Below are positions 49,201 through 62,191 of a stretch of DNA of 64,000 bases, one piece after another. Where the stretch lies: NCBI RefSeq assembly GCF_016086655.4, contig NC_052134.2, positions 5,828,001 to 5,892,000 of the forward strand, written 5' to 3'. Below the pieces are notes generated by a model, which did not search any database, was not told the origin of the DNA, and worked only from the letters and a program-made list of their open reading frames with translations. Every line of letters starts with the position of its first letter. Within the stretch, counting starts at the first letter, position 1. The position numbers and the translations under genes were made by a program. The DNA is from Lepeophtheirus salmonis. Its lineage: Eukaryota; Arthropoda; Copepoda; Siphonostomatoida; Caligidae.

Positions 49201-51650
49201 TATTTGCATTCGGTTTATTTGTATTCTTCTTCCTTTTCGAAGATTAAAAAGTAGCTTCCTGCAAATTTAAGTATTTCACTTACAATTTAACGAGGACATA
49301 ATTTTTTCCTCGTCTTTTTTCCCATAAATACATACACTGGAAGTCCTTTTTTTATTTGCCATGTAGGTAGTATGTACCTTTCTTTTGTGACATGGAAACT
49401 TGAATGACAATGATTGACACTTATTTGCTACAACTTTTTTATACAACATTTATATTTATTTATTTTCTACTAAGAAAAAAGGAACCGGTATGGACAAAAC
49501 TCTTATCTATTCTATCTATAACGTATTTATAGTCATTTAAGAAATATTTATGTAGATTTCTGAACAGCAAATATTAAACATTTCTTTACTTCCCTGGGGT
49601 GTGTATCTAGCCCACATAATAAAATATTCTTTTAATATTTCCAGCTTTCTTAATTCCAAACAACGCGTCTCTCTGTCTCTCACCAAGATTTCTGTCAATG
49701 CAAAGGCAATAAAGCTCATTTTTTTATATGATTAATTATACTCTGAAACCTCCATAATTTCCTAAGGATGTTCAATCACCCCCAGAGAGTAAAATATTCA
49801 TTTGTATATCATATTTTTGCTCCAGTTTCTTTTTAAATTATTTATTGATCATCTAACTTCCTTTATCTAATTTGCTGGGAGAAGTACTAAAGGTTTTAGT
49901 AATTGCTTGTCATCTGTTTTAATTTTATATTGAATAGAATATGTCTTCCTATCTATAGGGCATGTCTTGCTGAATAAAAATTTATGTAAGATGGATCTGT
50001 TTAGGCAGTGATTCCTAACCTCGTTGTCGACATTTTTAAGTTGGAGTAGTGTTTAGGTTAAATGAAATTAGTTTACCTACTTAACTAACACAAAACCTCC
50101 AAAACATTATTTATTACCTATGTTGGACTAAGGTCATATAATCATCTTAAAATCAGGATGACTCTTCTTTCTTTTTTTTTTTAAATCATAATTTTAATAA
50201 AATTTTCTCTATAAAAACCGTTTTTCGCTTTAAATAAAAAAGTTATTAAATTCCAAAGAAAACTTTATTTTTCTTTTTGAATTTTTAATAGAAAGTTGCC
50301 GGGAATTGCAATTGTCCATCCAATCCCTTATTCAGACCGACATCTAAGGAGGGGCACTCTAAATTCTAAGTAGGGTCAAGTAATTATTTATCTGATTTAC
50401 TAGCATGAGACGTCACTTTTGTATAAAAGCCCGAAATTGACTATAAATATTTTTTTAAAGAGACAATAAATGATATATTTGTTATTATTTTTCACAAGTC
50501 TGGAACATATACAAAAACATTTATTAACCACAGTAATAACACAATTTTGGAGTATTTTTAGACTTTGCATAGATTTAAACAACTTTTGATTCAGAAAAAA
50601 GTGAGTCGTCCACACAAAGCTTTATTTGGTCTTTATAAAATTTTATATTTATGTCAAAAGATTTCAAATATTTTATAGGCAATCATCCAAATATGATAAA
50701 ATGCAATTTAAAAGTTAGAAAACCATCGAATTTAAATGTTCAAATACTTTTAGAATTATATAAAAAATTTCAAAGATTTTTGAATAGTAAAATATTATTA
50801 TATTTTGTAACGAATGATGTGGTCATAATTTGTAGTTTTAGTACAATAAAATTTAATTCTTCTTTAAATGTGTAAAAATACATTTTTATCTCAATTGAGG
50901 GAGATACATGTTATGGCACTACATATCACTCTATGTGAACATTAATTTATATAGAATCAACAGATATTATAACCCGTGTTGATTGGTTTGAAATATCTAA
51001 ATGACTCATAATATTAATTTGTCCATTAACATTATTCATTAATAAACAAAACTCATTAATTCGATATATAGTTAAGATAAATAACCCAAGCTATAATGCA
51101 TTTTGTATATAGGTATACCAGTATATATGTATATATACCTGTCATAATGGGTTAGTTTGCCCATAATTCCTACATTTTCTTATATCTATATATGTATTTT
51201 ATTAATATAATCTATGATATAAAGCCAAATTATAGGTATTTGCCTATTAATACGTGATGTTTTCTATGTGCAGCATCATTGTCTATGTAACTTGATATTT
51301 TCATTTTATCTTTCCATTTCTCTAAATAAATACATTTGCCACTATTTAATAGAATTGTAATCCTTTAATCAAATTACTGAATTGTGACAACCAATCCGTC
51401 ATGAAAGGCTTCAAATGAAATCAATATACACATACATATTTATATACACAGATGTAAGTGTTGTCTAGATTTTAGTGAGAGTAAAAACCACTCAACAAAG
51501 AATGTTATACAAGTTGACCTTATTTTGTGGTACACATTTTATTAATTTCAATTTTTTTAAAGTGAAATTTAAATGCAAGGTTTTGTGAGAACATTTATAA
51601 AATAAAACAATTAAAATGAGTGCTAAGTATAACTTTTATTCAAAAAGTTT
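46250..51650. other. AT-rich DNA, no gene supported
   Basis: More than 5 kb without a recognisable gene. Open frames at 49719-49537, 50615-50400 (both minus) and 50651-50875 (plus) are short, AT-typed and match nothing. Homopolymer runs are common. Confidence 0.5.
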
Positions 51651-51654
51651 AATG

Positions 51655-51990
51655 CCAGGAGATTTTTTTTTCCTCTGCTTTAATATTTACCTCAATACAA
51701 GGCCTAAATCCTTTGCAGACCTTAACTAAGCTGCATACTCGAGCTTTATCTATTCTTTCTTGATGGAACCATCTAAAGATTTCCTACTTTTGTGAGGAGT
51801 AGCACACACCCTTTCCTCATGACACACAAGGACAGAGAAGTCCAAGGGTTTCGCTTCTGGGGTGGAGCACAGTAACATGTTGAGATCCCCAAAAATCCGG
51901 AAAGTAGTCTTTCAGGTAGGCATGGGTCTTAGTGGTACAATGACACGGAGCTCCGTTTTGAAAGAAATAAAAGTTGTCCCCGAAACTTTT
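51655..51990 (-). pseudogene. Mariner transposase relic (C-terminal half)
   Basis: Reading leftward on the minus strand: F-F-Q-N-G-A-P-C-H-C-T-T-K-T-H-A-Y-L (second catalytic block, with the Asp replaced by Asn) and D-Y-F-P-D-F-W-G. Then, in another frame, come K-P-L-D-F-S-V (third Asp block), E-E-R-V-C-A-T-P-H-K-S and S-L-D-G-S-I-K-K-E. The end is V-C-K-G-F-R-P-C-I-E-V-N-I-K-A-E-E. Frame changes and stops are present. The upstream half and the TIRs were not found. Confidence 0.75.
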
Positions 51991-53655
51991 CTCTGACCTA
52001 AGATATCACTTTCTTATTCTTCTTTTTTTTTTCTCATCAACTTTAAAAAAAAAATTTTGATTTGAAATTCTTAAATCTTACATACAGATTAAAAACTCTA
52101 CTTTCAGATATTTGACACATCTAGGATGAGTTGTTTTTTGCGTTCCAGGACTAGAAGGACTTTGGAAGATGGGGCAGAGGCTACAAAAGTAATTATTCTG
52201 CCTCTATTATTTTGTATATGTTTCTAGTCTTCTGACACTGTCCTTGTTTGATGTGAAATAAGATATGAAAAATTTATTATATTTTATTGTGTTAGGGTTA
52301 ATTGTCAGTATACATACATATTTGTAAATCGAAGGACATAATAAAATATTTTTTGAAAAAAATCCATATCTTTTTATTTTCAAATAGAGTAAAATCTTGG
52401 TAATGGATGTTAATTTATCCCAAAAGGGTGTACTTAAGTTATACATCTATTTTTCCCTTAAGTAATATCTAGAGAATATGAATTACTACCATGAGGTCTA
52501 TATATTTAAGTTCATATATATTAATTTTATTACACATTTTAATATCCATTTACGCCAATAATTTATTTAAAGAGGGAGATGTTAACACCACGACGATCTA
52601 TTAATTAATGAATAAAAAAAAGGAAGAGTGCACTCAAAAACAGTTGATCCTTCTCTAATTCTGAAGGTAGTTTTTTCCTTACAAACTGCTCAACTCTAAT
52701 AATAATTGAACAGTCATTAATTCCTTCTAAACCATCAAAATTTTACAAAAAAGTTTCCTCTATTGTATCTCCTAACCTGTCCTTTAAAAAAGGCCCCAAA
52801 TCAGTTGGTAATTACCCAATTCCTACAAAATATGAATTGTCGAGAATAATTCATTTTGCTAACAGCTAAAGGCTAATGATTATAGAGCCCATCAACGCTC
52901 ATAACACTTATAGTGGGAAAATAAGTAGAAAAAACGCCAGCTGACAACAAAATACAGTGTACATTTTGATTTATATCTAGTAAATAAGGGTTTTGAGCAT
53001 GTCAGCCATACAAGGATTTAAAACACGCTTGAACCACAACAATGGTAACTGTACAATCCCTCAAGGGGCTTATTCTCACCAAGATCTTAACTTATAATCT
53101 ACCTACTGTTAAAACTCTAACAAGGATAGGCATCGAGGAAGAATAATAAATTTTGATTTGTTTACAAAAGTCCTTTGGTACTTTTGTAGAGATACGGACG
53201 GATGTTTTGTTGAAGCTCAGAGCCAATGTTTTATCTACACCATTTTGCATGAAACTCTAAATACTTCAAGTTGTAAAAGGATTGCGTTTGTAGTTCTTGG
53301 GTTAACTGCAGACACATTGCTTAGGGTCAGGGAATTCGAAGGGAAAAGTAAAGAGACACTAAATTTTGATGAAAGGTCTTTGTTATAGTTATCATGAAAC
53401 ATGAGTCCGTTATTAAGAACCAACAAGTATTAGTTTCAAATATTACTCAAGAATTATTTATTAATTAAGGTACATCTTTTAATCAATTCCTTGTAATAAA
53501 CATCATTGTCTGTACCTAAGAAACGCATGTATGTATGTAGTGATGGGCTTTTTTTTCCAACAGCCAGGATTGAAATAGGATTTCAAAAGCATTGCTTATA
53601 ATTTATTAATATATACCATTGTATATTTTAATTTAATTGAAAATCATTTGCTATA
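51991..53655. other. AT-rich DNA, nothing recognised
   Basis: A mildly GC-richer patch at about 53150-53430 is open on both strands for 60-75 codons, without recognisable features. Otherwise plain. Confidence 0.5.
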
Positions 53656-53657
53656 TA

Positions 53658-55077
53658 CAGGCATACGCAAATGTTTTGGCACTCCATATATTTTACTATT
53701 TTTCTTATGATATTTTAATATTTCAATATTCCAAGTTATATATTGGACCGAAATAATTACAGTTAATTATAAATGCTTATTAAAAAATACTAAATTATGT
53801 TTTTTAGATAGCTTTTTGACAAGATTTATTAGTTTATTTAAATATTAGTATGTGTATACGTATAGGCATCATCAAAAGTTTCGGCAATTGTCATGGTTGG
53901 TTCCAGATATTTGTTGTATTTTATAATTATTTTATAATTCTTTACAAACAAGAAGAAATCGAAAACTTCTTAAATTTGAGTACTTTAAATACGCATTTGA
54001 GAATCTTTTTAGATGTGAGAAACAGCTTCAATATTGTTTTTTATGGAAATGACCAAAGAACATTGTTTTCAAGTCAGAGAGAAGATGCCCCAATTGTTTA
54101 TGAAAGGCAGTGGATACAAATCGATTTCTTATATATTGGATATTCCTAAATCAACTGTTTACAATACAATCAATAAATTATGGAGAAGCTTATAATTGTA
54201 AAAGTTTTGGTCGGCCTTTAAAAATATTTCCTCACTTGCAAAGAGAAATGGTCAAGGAAGTCCAAATTAACCCCAGAACAAATACCAAGGTGACTTTAGA
54301 TGTTTAAGAGAAGAATGATCAAAGTTTGCCAAAGAACACTTACAGGAGAATATCACATTCTGGTCACCAGAATTGTGTTCAAATGAAACAAAAATTGAGC
54401 TTTTTGGTCACAGCTCTACCCAGTCTGTGTAGAGGAAATCTGGAGAGGTCTTCTCTTCTAGTAAGACAATACCTACAGTAAAGCATGGTAGTGGATCAAT
54501 AATTGTTTTGGGCTGATTTTCTTCCAAAGGCACAAGAAAACTTGTCAGAGTGAATGAAAAAATTAAAAAAAGAGGACTATGACAATGTTTTAGACGAAAA
54601 TTTGAAATCCTCCACAAAAATTTGAGGTCTTTGTCATAATATATTATTTCAACAAGACAATGCCCTAGAAATTCCAGCAAATTTGCATTCTGTGGCTTCA
54701 ATGGAGTAAGATTAATGTTTTGGCCTGGCCTTCGTTTAATAAAGACCTCAACTCTAATGAATGGGCGAGTTAAAATAAGGGATCATGCCCAAAAACCAAA
54801 AGATATCCGAGAACTCAAGTAATTTAGAATTTAAGAATGGCAAAATATTCCTTCGACAACTTGTTTGAACTTAATTGTAAATTAGAATAAAAGATTATCC
54901 TCTAAAATAAATTGTAATAACCTTATATTGTTTTTTAATGTAGACAAATTTTAGATCATAAATTATCAATAAACATTTTTCATTATTATCATTTTATCCT
55001 ATCGTCTTTATTTTTGGTAATAATAATAGCTTATCTAAGTAAAAAAAAGAGGGGTACTAATATTTGTGCACATTACT
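53658..55077 (+). mobile_element. Dead Tc1-like element with both ends
   Basis: The left end (after TA 53656-53657) reads 'caggcatacgcaaatgtttt' and continues GGCACTCC. This is the typical Tc1-family terminal pattern. The reverse complement of the right end reads 'gtgcacaaatattagtaccc', next to TA 55078-55079. Length of about 1.42 kb is normal for Tc1-like elements. The single transposase pseudogene inside runs on the plus strand. Confidence 0.75.
54030..54890 (+). pseudogene. Tc1-like transposase pseudogene
   Basis: The N-terminal HTH region reads M-K-G-S-G-Y-K-S-I-S-Y-I-L-D-I-P and K-S-T-V-Y-N-T-I-N-K-L. Next come the linker with R-P-L-K-I and W-S-P/N-E-T-K-I-E-L-F-G-H-S-S near 54375-54410 (first catalytic D-E-T-K-I block, altered). 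K-H-G-S-G-S-I-I-V-L-G with F-S-S-K-G-T-R-K-L-V-R-V-N-E-K follows at about 54480-54560. F-N/Q-Q-D-N-A-L at about 54650 is a remnant of the Q-Q-D-N-D-P-K-H block. Then W-S-K-I-N-V-L-A-W-P-S precedes N-S-N-E, where P-D-L-N-P-I-E is expected. The C-terminus H-A-Q-K-P-K-D-I-R-E-L-K is at about 54790. Numerous stops and frameshifts make it inactive. Confidence 0.85.
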
Positions 55078-56569
55078 TAATTTTGCAAAGGGGGAAAAAC
55101 TATTTGTGGTATCTTAAAATCCCATTATTCCGAAAAAAGAGTTCATTGTTGCAAAAAAAAATCTTCTCAATCAGATAAAAGTGTTTTATCACTTTTTTTG
55201 AATATCTTTCTTTCTAACTAATAATTAGCTATTTTTTGCTACGAGTTTTAACATTACATAATAAATTTCAATAGGGTCCCTTTTTTGAAAAGCTGCCGTT
55301 GAAGATTACAATGTATTGAGGTGTAAATATTTCATATAGGTTAATATTAATTTAAACTCAATTGTGTTCATAGTTAGTTTTGTTTTGTTTGTTGATTAAA
55401 TTTTACAGGGAAAAAAAACATTAATATATTTACAAAGCAAATAATTATTTATATTTAAAATTTTCAACTTCATCTTATATTACAAAAAAGTTTTTTTATT
55501 GTTTTTTTTGTGAATAGTTGAAGTTAAATCTAAAACTATACTTAGATGAAACTGCACTTTTTTCATATCTAAAACAAAATACTTTTTTCACAAAATATTC
55601 ATTTAACAAAAATAATAGGATGTAAAATCCTTGATTTCATAAACCCTTAGGGTATTCAATTTCTTTTAATATGTTATATTAATTAAAGTAAACATAAAAT
55701 CAGAAACAAATTTGATTTTTTCACATTTTTATAAATATATTATAGTCAATTTATTTCAATTGTTAAATAATTGTAAAATTTCATAAATAAGTATTTAAAT
55801 GAGACATGTTGATCAATTATGAAATATTCAAATATTTGTCAAAGGCTGGTGCAATGGTATACACATTTCAATGCTCAACGCAAGAATAAATTGAGCCATA
55901 ATATATCAAGCTATGTAAATTAGTTTATTGATCGACTTGAATAAAATATGTAAACAAAGAATGAAACTGATGGAATGTTTGGGAGTTATAAGTAGTTTTT
56001 TGTCAATCTTTATTTAGGACTGAAGATTGCATTCCCGTTCGGCTCAGTACTACATATCAGTCCTATAACTTATACATTTGGGTCTTTGATGACGTCAATC
56101 ATAATTATTTTATATCGTTTTAATCATTTCTATAACTGACAGTCCGAAGGATTGACTGTCTTAAAGACCAGTCTAAATGACTGATAGAATCGGTTGTAAG
56201 ACTGGACTGGACTAAACCAAATAAAAAAAGAACTGACACAAAATTAAGTGTAAATCCTTTCCAAACACAGATTATAATTAAAGATCGACATCGAACTCGT
56301 GAAAATGTCATTGTTTGATGTGATATAAGACTTGTGTATATTGCACAAACAAAAATATCTGGTCAAGTCCACTTTTTCCATGTTGCCCTTTAATTTAGAA
56401 TATTACTTATATCCTTCATTTGCAAAAAATTTGCAAGCTGTATGCAAGTAGGAAGAAAAGTTATTTTGCTATGACCTACCATGTATACTAGGGTGTATAC
56501 TAGGTACTCATGGAGCCACGAGGGTTTTTGGTTCTTGTACTTCACTGTGTATATTATATATTGTATTTT
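55078..56569. other. AT-rich DNA; GACTG-rich spot near 56.15 kb
   Basis: Around 56140-56215 there are repeated and inverted CAGTC/GACTG words (for example gacagtccg, gactgtctt, agactggactggact). They look like the edge of a repeat element but could not be bounded. Nothing else was seen. Confidence 0.45.
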
Positions 56570-57180
56570 GGAGCTGAACCATTCAATCTTCCACCTATGC
56601 TTATATCGTGAGAATGTTTAAATGATCCAATCCGGGCGACTCAATCTCACATGAACGTTTCTCCAGACTTCCTAAGGATGGGAGTGATTTTAAACTTTGG
56701 TAGAATAAATGAAAAGAGGACTCCAATTCTTTTTGGCAAAAATAACAATTTTCGGGAGTTATTTTAAAACTACTGGACGTCCCTGGTTTGTACCTCAGCC
56801 ATTTTTGAATCTGTATCAGTCTATAGATTCTTCAAAATGACGTTTGAATCTGCATGTACCATGCCATCACTAATAACCAGCCGTCATATCCTTTGCCTTG
56901 TGATTGATGAAGGGTTCTTCTCTTCACGACCAATTTTAACAGTCGTAGCTTGCCTTGTGATTTTGTTAGGAACGACTTCTAATGCAATTAATGCAGGGAT
57001 CGGATAACCGAGATAATTTCTTTTGAAATCTCATCAAGAGAATATCTGCCGTATTCTATGGGATAGAAAGAAGTTATTCAACAACGTCTGATATATATTG
57101 GCCCGCAGAAGTAATCCCTGCTCTACCAAGGACTTCTCCAGCAAACCCTCACAAAAGTAGGATTTTGATTCTTAAAGATA
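56570..57180 (-). pseudogene. Non-LTR retrotransposon C-terminal relic
   Basis: On the minus strand near 56750-56680 the reading is E-N-C-Y-F-C-Q-K-E-L-E-S-S-F-H-L-F-Y. This fits the C-x2-C-x8-H part of the zinc-binding domain that follows reverse transcriptase in many LINEs (zf-RVT-like). Upstream on that strand (57130-56800) a mostly open frame reads P-I-P-A-L-I-A-L-E-V-V-P-N-K and R-Q-A-T-T-V-K-I-G-R-E-E-K-N-P-S-S, then is broken by several stops. The reading shifts frame after the finger. No catalytic RT motif was found here, so the family call rests mainly on the finger and on its similarity to the 62.2 kb relic (C-T-F-C...E-S-S-F-N-I-F). Confidence 0.55.
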
Positions 57181-58249
57181 TATATTTTTATATGAATTTT
57201 AGATATGTTCTTAAAAAATATTATGTGATCTTGATAACTAAATGACTACTCAAATGTAAAAGTTTTCGAATTCGTCAAGACAAAAGATATTTGTAGGCAG
57301 ATTTAAGTTTTTCTAAATTATTTTAGATCTCTAGAGTTTATCGGATTAAATATTATAAAAACTGTCATTTTATATAAATTCATTTTCAATTCAACCTTTA
57401 TTATAAATTTCATAATTTATTTGCTGATCCCAGAAATTCTCTGAAAAAATCAATTATCTAATTACTTTCCATATATTTTAGTAACCATATATATAAAAAA
57501 GAGTCTTTATTTGATTTATGGGACTTATGCTGGCTCCCATATGGTATTTCAAAAATGTATGTAAATATAATCTATCATATACATATTGCATAATTTAATA
57601 TGTTATTAATGATCCTCAACCACCTCTCCAATGCATGTTGAAGGTCAATAAAGCATCTAAGATGTGATAAAATGTTTGAGAATTATTTAAAAGAAGGGAA
57701 AGCCATATTTGTTAAACAACTTATACCATTTTAAACAATCGATAATTTTTAAAATCCTTGGAATATATGTATAAAGAATATTTCTACTTCATATTGTTCA
57801 TTTAAGGTCAATAAAATATTTAGCTTTTATTTTAAGAACTATAATAAAATTTATTTGTGGTGCATAATTAAACATTTTTAACAATATTTAAAATATCTGT
57901 GTCTGTCATGGAGGGAGGGGTAGCTCAAAAATTTGATAATAAATTTTATTATTTTTTTCTCAGCAAGGAATTTGGGCGGTTTATTATACTCAACGTAAAC
58001 AGATAAAATTAACAGTTGCATGATTTACTTCTCAAACAAACAATTTAACGTATATGGTTATTAAAATGGAGATATTTTGAACAAATAAGATTTTAAGTCC
58101 CAAAAACAAAACTTAAAATTAGTTTATTTTGTTAAAATATTTGATTTATAGTCTATAAATCCATAAATTTTAGTTTTTTGTCAATCAATTTATATATTTA
58201 TAAATTGTTGACAAAAATTGTAATGTAATAATTAAAGTTCTTGTTAAGT
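57181..58249. other. AT-rich DNA, nothing recognised
   Basis: Plain AT-rich sequence with a small G-rich spot at about 57910 (ggagggagggg). Confidence 0.55.
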
Positions 58250-58930
58250 CCGACTATAATAAATATCGGCCTCAATATGGTAAATTTCTCATGCTTCTAT
58301 TTTGTGAATAAGCAAAATTCTGGAATAATATAATATCATCTTCTCATTTCTCCTCAAACAGCCAAACTGTACATTAGACCTATTGAAAAAAATAATTTTT
58401 TGAATTTTGATATGTTTCCGAATTTTATCATATGCTTTAAGATGTGAGAAGCATGAAAATCATTTTTTAGGGATTTAAGTATCTCTTATACCATGCCTCA
58501 TCGGCCTTAAAGTTGTTTAAAATGCCTTTTTATATGATTTTTTTTTGAAAAATTATACACTTACCTCAATTTCTTATTAGAGAATAATTTTTTAAATTCA
58601 AATTTTGACGTCTATAAATAAAAACATAAGATAAATAAAAATTATTATTCAAAAATGGTTATATTTTAGATCTTTAGACCTTTTAGTCTGTTTTGTATTC
58701 AATGGCGTGTTTTATATATACTTTTAGTCCAAAAACTACGCAAAATCATCTAAAAAGGCATTTTAAACAACTTTCAGGACAATGAGGCAGGGTATAGGAT
58801 ATACTTAGATCCCTCAAAAAATAATTTTCGAGCTTCCCACATCTTAAAGCATGGGAAAAATGCGGTAACATATCAAAATTCAAAAAAGTATATATTTTGA
58901 ATAGGTCTACTGTACAAGTCGGAAATACCT
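58250..58930. repeat. Foldback: two inverted copies of a repeat
   Basis: The left arm 58295-58540 (forward) and the right arm 58735-58930 (reverse complement) pair over about 190 bases at high identity. Anchors include 'gaattttgatatgtt.ccg', 'atgctttaagatgtg', 'agggat.taagtat', 'gcctcat.g.cc' and 'aaagttgtttaaaatgcctt'. The spacer of about 195 bases continues the right copy only (58650-58735 matches 42600-42680 inverted). This could form a long hairpin in RNA or a cruciform in DNA. There is no coding content. Confidence 0.78.
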
Positions 58931-59129
58931 ACTTGTACCGTTCTTTTCCCCCCAGTTATTTGTGTTTTGAGAATTTCTAATGTGTAATGGGAAGTCAGAG
59001 GACCTTGATTGCTTATTAAAACCACCTGAATACTTTATTAATTCTCCATCTCTTCCTTATTTGACAATTTTTTTTACTTTGTTTTATAACTAACTAAAAA
59101 ATAAGAAGCCTGTAAAGACCACTAACATT

Positions 59130-59430
59130 TTCACCCGGACTGCCTACAGCATCAAGTAGCTTATTACAGTGCAATACAGCCAAAAAAAAAAAAAAAACTT
59201 ATGTGACAATAATATGGAATACTTTTGACCTTAACTCGAACCCTTAGACTTTGCAGATTGAGGTGTCCTGGAGAATAATTTTTGCTACACCTCTCATTCA
59301 AAATTGAATTCTTCCGGAGCTACCATCATGATAGTGTGGTATGCCATGGACACGGTCTTCATTGTCACGAGCTGCCAATCTGTTCACCGGCTTGTCGGGG
59401 CTGTTATTGCCTGTAAAGAAGGACATAATG
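59130..59430 (+). pseudogene. Mariner transposase C-terminal fragment
   Basis: On the plus strand, near 59230-59270, D-L-N-S-N-P (remnant of P-D-L-N-P-L-D) is followed after frame changes by an open reading from about 59283: C-Y-T-S-H-S-K-L-N-S-S-G-A-T-I-M. It continues V-W-Y-A-M-D-T-V-F-I-V-T-S-C-Q and ends V-G-A-V-I-A-C-K-E-G-H-N-E at TAA (about 59431). The last part is the mariner terminus A-V-I-A-x-x-G-G-H-I-E. A16 interrupts the upstream part at about 59183-59198. No TIRs were identified. Confidence 0.68.
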
Positions 59431-59435
59431 AATAA

Positions 59436-60310
59436 AATATATATATAAACACACTATTTAAATATATTTACAATTGGTTTTGAGTTGTCTTCTTTTCATT
59501 ACATAAAATCAAATTTTTTGTAATTTAGTTTTGTTTCTTTAGGCATGGTAGGTGTATTCCAAACAATACCAGTCCACTCCCATTTTTGAAAAAAATTATA
59601 CGTGTTTGCTTCTATGTTGACGATACAGAATTACATGAAGATTGTACTTTTAAATAAAATTAAAATAATTTAACAAATAAAATTTGAGTTGTTTGAGTGT
59701 TCTTTTGTAATAAATACCTACGTTGCTAGTAAGTGAATAACTATATATTATATAACAGCAAAGAAAAAGGGCAAAAAAGCAAACAAAACAAAATGGATTA
59801 ATATCAAATGGACCTTCCATTAGACTTAAAAGAAAATAAGAATTATACACATTTATCAGAGCATATATAATATATGTATATATTTAAGACTTACTTTGAG
59901 CTAAGTTAGTTCGAATGGAGAAGGGGAGAATAAAAATGCTTCAAAGATCCCATTACACCTTTTTTTTCTTTTTTTTTTTTAAAAGGAAAGTAATACTAAC
60001 ATTAACGACAATGGTCGTAGTCCATGGGATAAGACATGTAGATAAGCGAGGAGGAATACTTCCTTTGCATTGACAATGACGTCTTTTCAATTGTCTTCTG
60101 CATAGTCAATCAATATATTTAATAAATATATTCATTAATTTATTTATAAAAGCTTACAAAAAAGAAGACGAAAAAAATTTTTCACGCTTTTATTAAGCGA
60201 AATCAGAATGTTTTGGTCTTGGAAACTGTAAATTATATTAATTGCTCAGATTTCAGGAGCAGTGATAAAGTTCGATACTTCTCGAAGGAATTTTTCAAAA
60301 GCTATTATAT
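59436..60310. other. AT-rich DNA, nothing recognised
   Basis: Short minus-strand open frame (59850-59650) with no features. A 60-base T/A-rich run lies near 59960. Confidence 0.55.
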
Positions 60311-60311
60311 A

Positions 60312-60840
60312 CAGGATGAAACAAACTTACACGACTTAAAAAAAATATAGTTTCCACAACACAAATCATCCAATGTAGAAAAAGTCAAATTCTAAATAAA
60401 GCTGTCTAATTTTTTCATTATGTTGCAACATAATCACCTTTGGCGTCAATAATAGCATCCACTCGACCTTAGAAATGGAAGGAGGTCTTGATGACAGTCT
60501 CTCTTGTTAGATTACAGAATTATTCGCAGATCCTGGACATGAATTCATATTTCATGTTTCAGAAGGATCTGTCGGTATGTCGCTAAACCACACCCTAGAC
60601 AAATACTTCCTTGGACTTAAGGTCTGATGAGTTTAGAGGCCAAACCATGGGGCCAACAAAGTAAAAAAAAACAATCTGACAACCAGGTCAGTGTTATCTT
60701 TGCAGTGTGGCTTGAAGCAGAGACACTCTTCCAGTTCCTTCCTGACTCTCCCAACAAAGGAACTGTCCCGGCTCAAAAAGTTAACAATCTTAACATTGCC
60801 GGAATAACATCAAGGACACTCTAGTTTTTTAACAATTGTT
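60312..60840 (-). mobile_element. Truncated mariner, same family as 45.5 kb
   Basis: A terminal repeat begins after TA (60310-60311): 'caggatgaaacaaacttaca'. The stop region follows about 110 bases later. The transposase on the minus strand reads, going leftward, S-A-S-S-H-T-A-K-I-T-L-T-W-L-S-D (second catalytic block, degraded), then F-V-G-P-M-V-W-P-L-N-S-S-D-L with K-E-V-F-V (third block, Asp lost). Next come M-K-Y-E-F-M-S-R-I-C and L-T-R-E-T-V-I-K-T-S-F-H-F. It ends G-R-V-D-A-I-I-D-A-K-G-D-Y-V-A-T near 60430. Base-level similarity to the 45.6 kb relic is plain ('ataatcacc.ttggc.tcaataa'). The N-terminal half and far end were not recognised. Confidence 0.75.
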
Positions 60841-62189
60841 GAATAAATACTTTGTAAATCGATACCATTTCTTTTTACTGACACAATACACTTCTGGCTT
60901 GCCCTCAAAACATAAACAATTTCCATACCTTCGCATAAACTCTAAGTTCTTGTTAAACAACGTCTGCAAGCTGTATTGATAACGAATTTGGGTCCCTAAC
61001 TAAAGTAGTACTAAAGTAATCTAAATTCAACAATTTGGATTTGAAGCTTTTTTTATTTTTATATAAGACTTAAGGCTTGAGACTCAAAAACATATTTTAT
61101 ACTAAATAATTATTATGGGTAGTTATTTTATCATTAGTTACCTTTTTAAATTTGATATTACTGATGGCTTGATTAGAATAAAGCTGTATTTAAGTATAAT
61201 GAAACCACTATTTGGACTTGAAGTAAAAAAACAAGCAATAGACTTGAAAGGTTGTATCAATCTTTAATATGGAACCTAAAATAGGTTCTCTGATATCACT
61301 TTTTATAAGACTTCCCAAATTTTAAGGCACCCTCAGAAATTTAACAAAAGAATTAGTATTGTAAAACTTTAAATATTTTTCGTAAATATACTAGTTTGCA
61401 AATATTCTTAAGTTAAGCCTAATTAAAGTATTTATTATTCTGTTAAACTTTGGTTAAAGAAGAGGATAAAATTATATTTTATATTTTTTATTCATATAAC
61501 CATTAAGGTCAAATATTTTAAACATATTTGAGTCATTTATTGGCTTTGTATTCAAATTTGTGGAATGATTCAAAGTACCAAAGAATTATATATATATATT
61601 TGAGAAGTTTTATTTAATTAAAGAAATTTATATTGGCCCTGATATGAACCTTCTACAAGATTCTCTCAATTTCTCAATTTTTTATTGTGATAATCAATTT
61701 TGACTACTTTAAATGCAATTTTGTGAAGCATTTTAAAACTTAGTATGACTTTATTAATAGATTAATTATATTCTTTTGAATATATGGCAATATATACAAA
61801 TTTACTGTTTAATTAAAATAAACTTAAAAATGTCGTCCAATTTATTTCTTTAAAATATAGTCAAAAATTATGAAATGATATTTTGATGTAAACATGAATA
61901 GCATAAAATTTTAGAAATTAATGTATATTGTCCTTTGCTTGTTTTTCATAATAGAAGAAAACAAAAAGGAGAGATTAGATGGTTTAGTTTTTTAATCCTA
62001 CGCTTGGTGAAAAAAAATACTGAAAAATAATGCGTAGTTATAAGCCGTAAAATCATTTTCAATTGTGTGCCAACGAAATCTTAGAGTCCTTATGTCTTTA
62101 TGATTGAGTCAAAATACCAGCCTAAGTATAATATAATACATTACTTTAGTAATGAATGCAACTATTTTTAGGTAAACTCGAGTCGTTCA
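60841..62189. other. AT-rich DNA; partial match to 30.1 kb repeat
   Basis: Bases 61665-61730 resemble 30110-30175 (shared 'ctcaattttt', 'attgtga.aat', 'aattttgactactt'). Nothing else was recognised. Confidence 0.5.
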
Positions 62190-62191
62190 TA

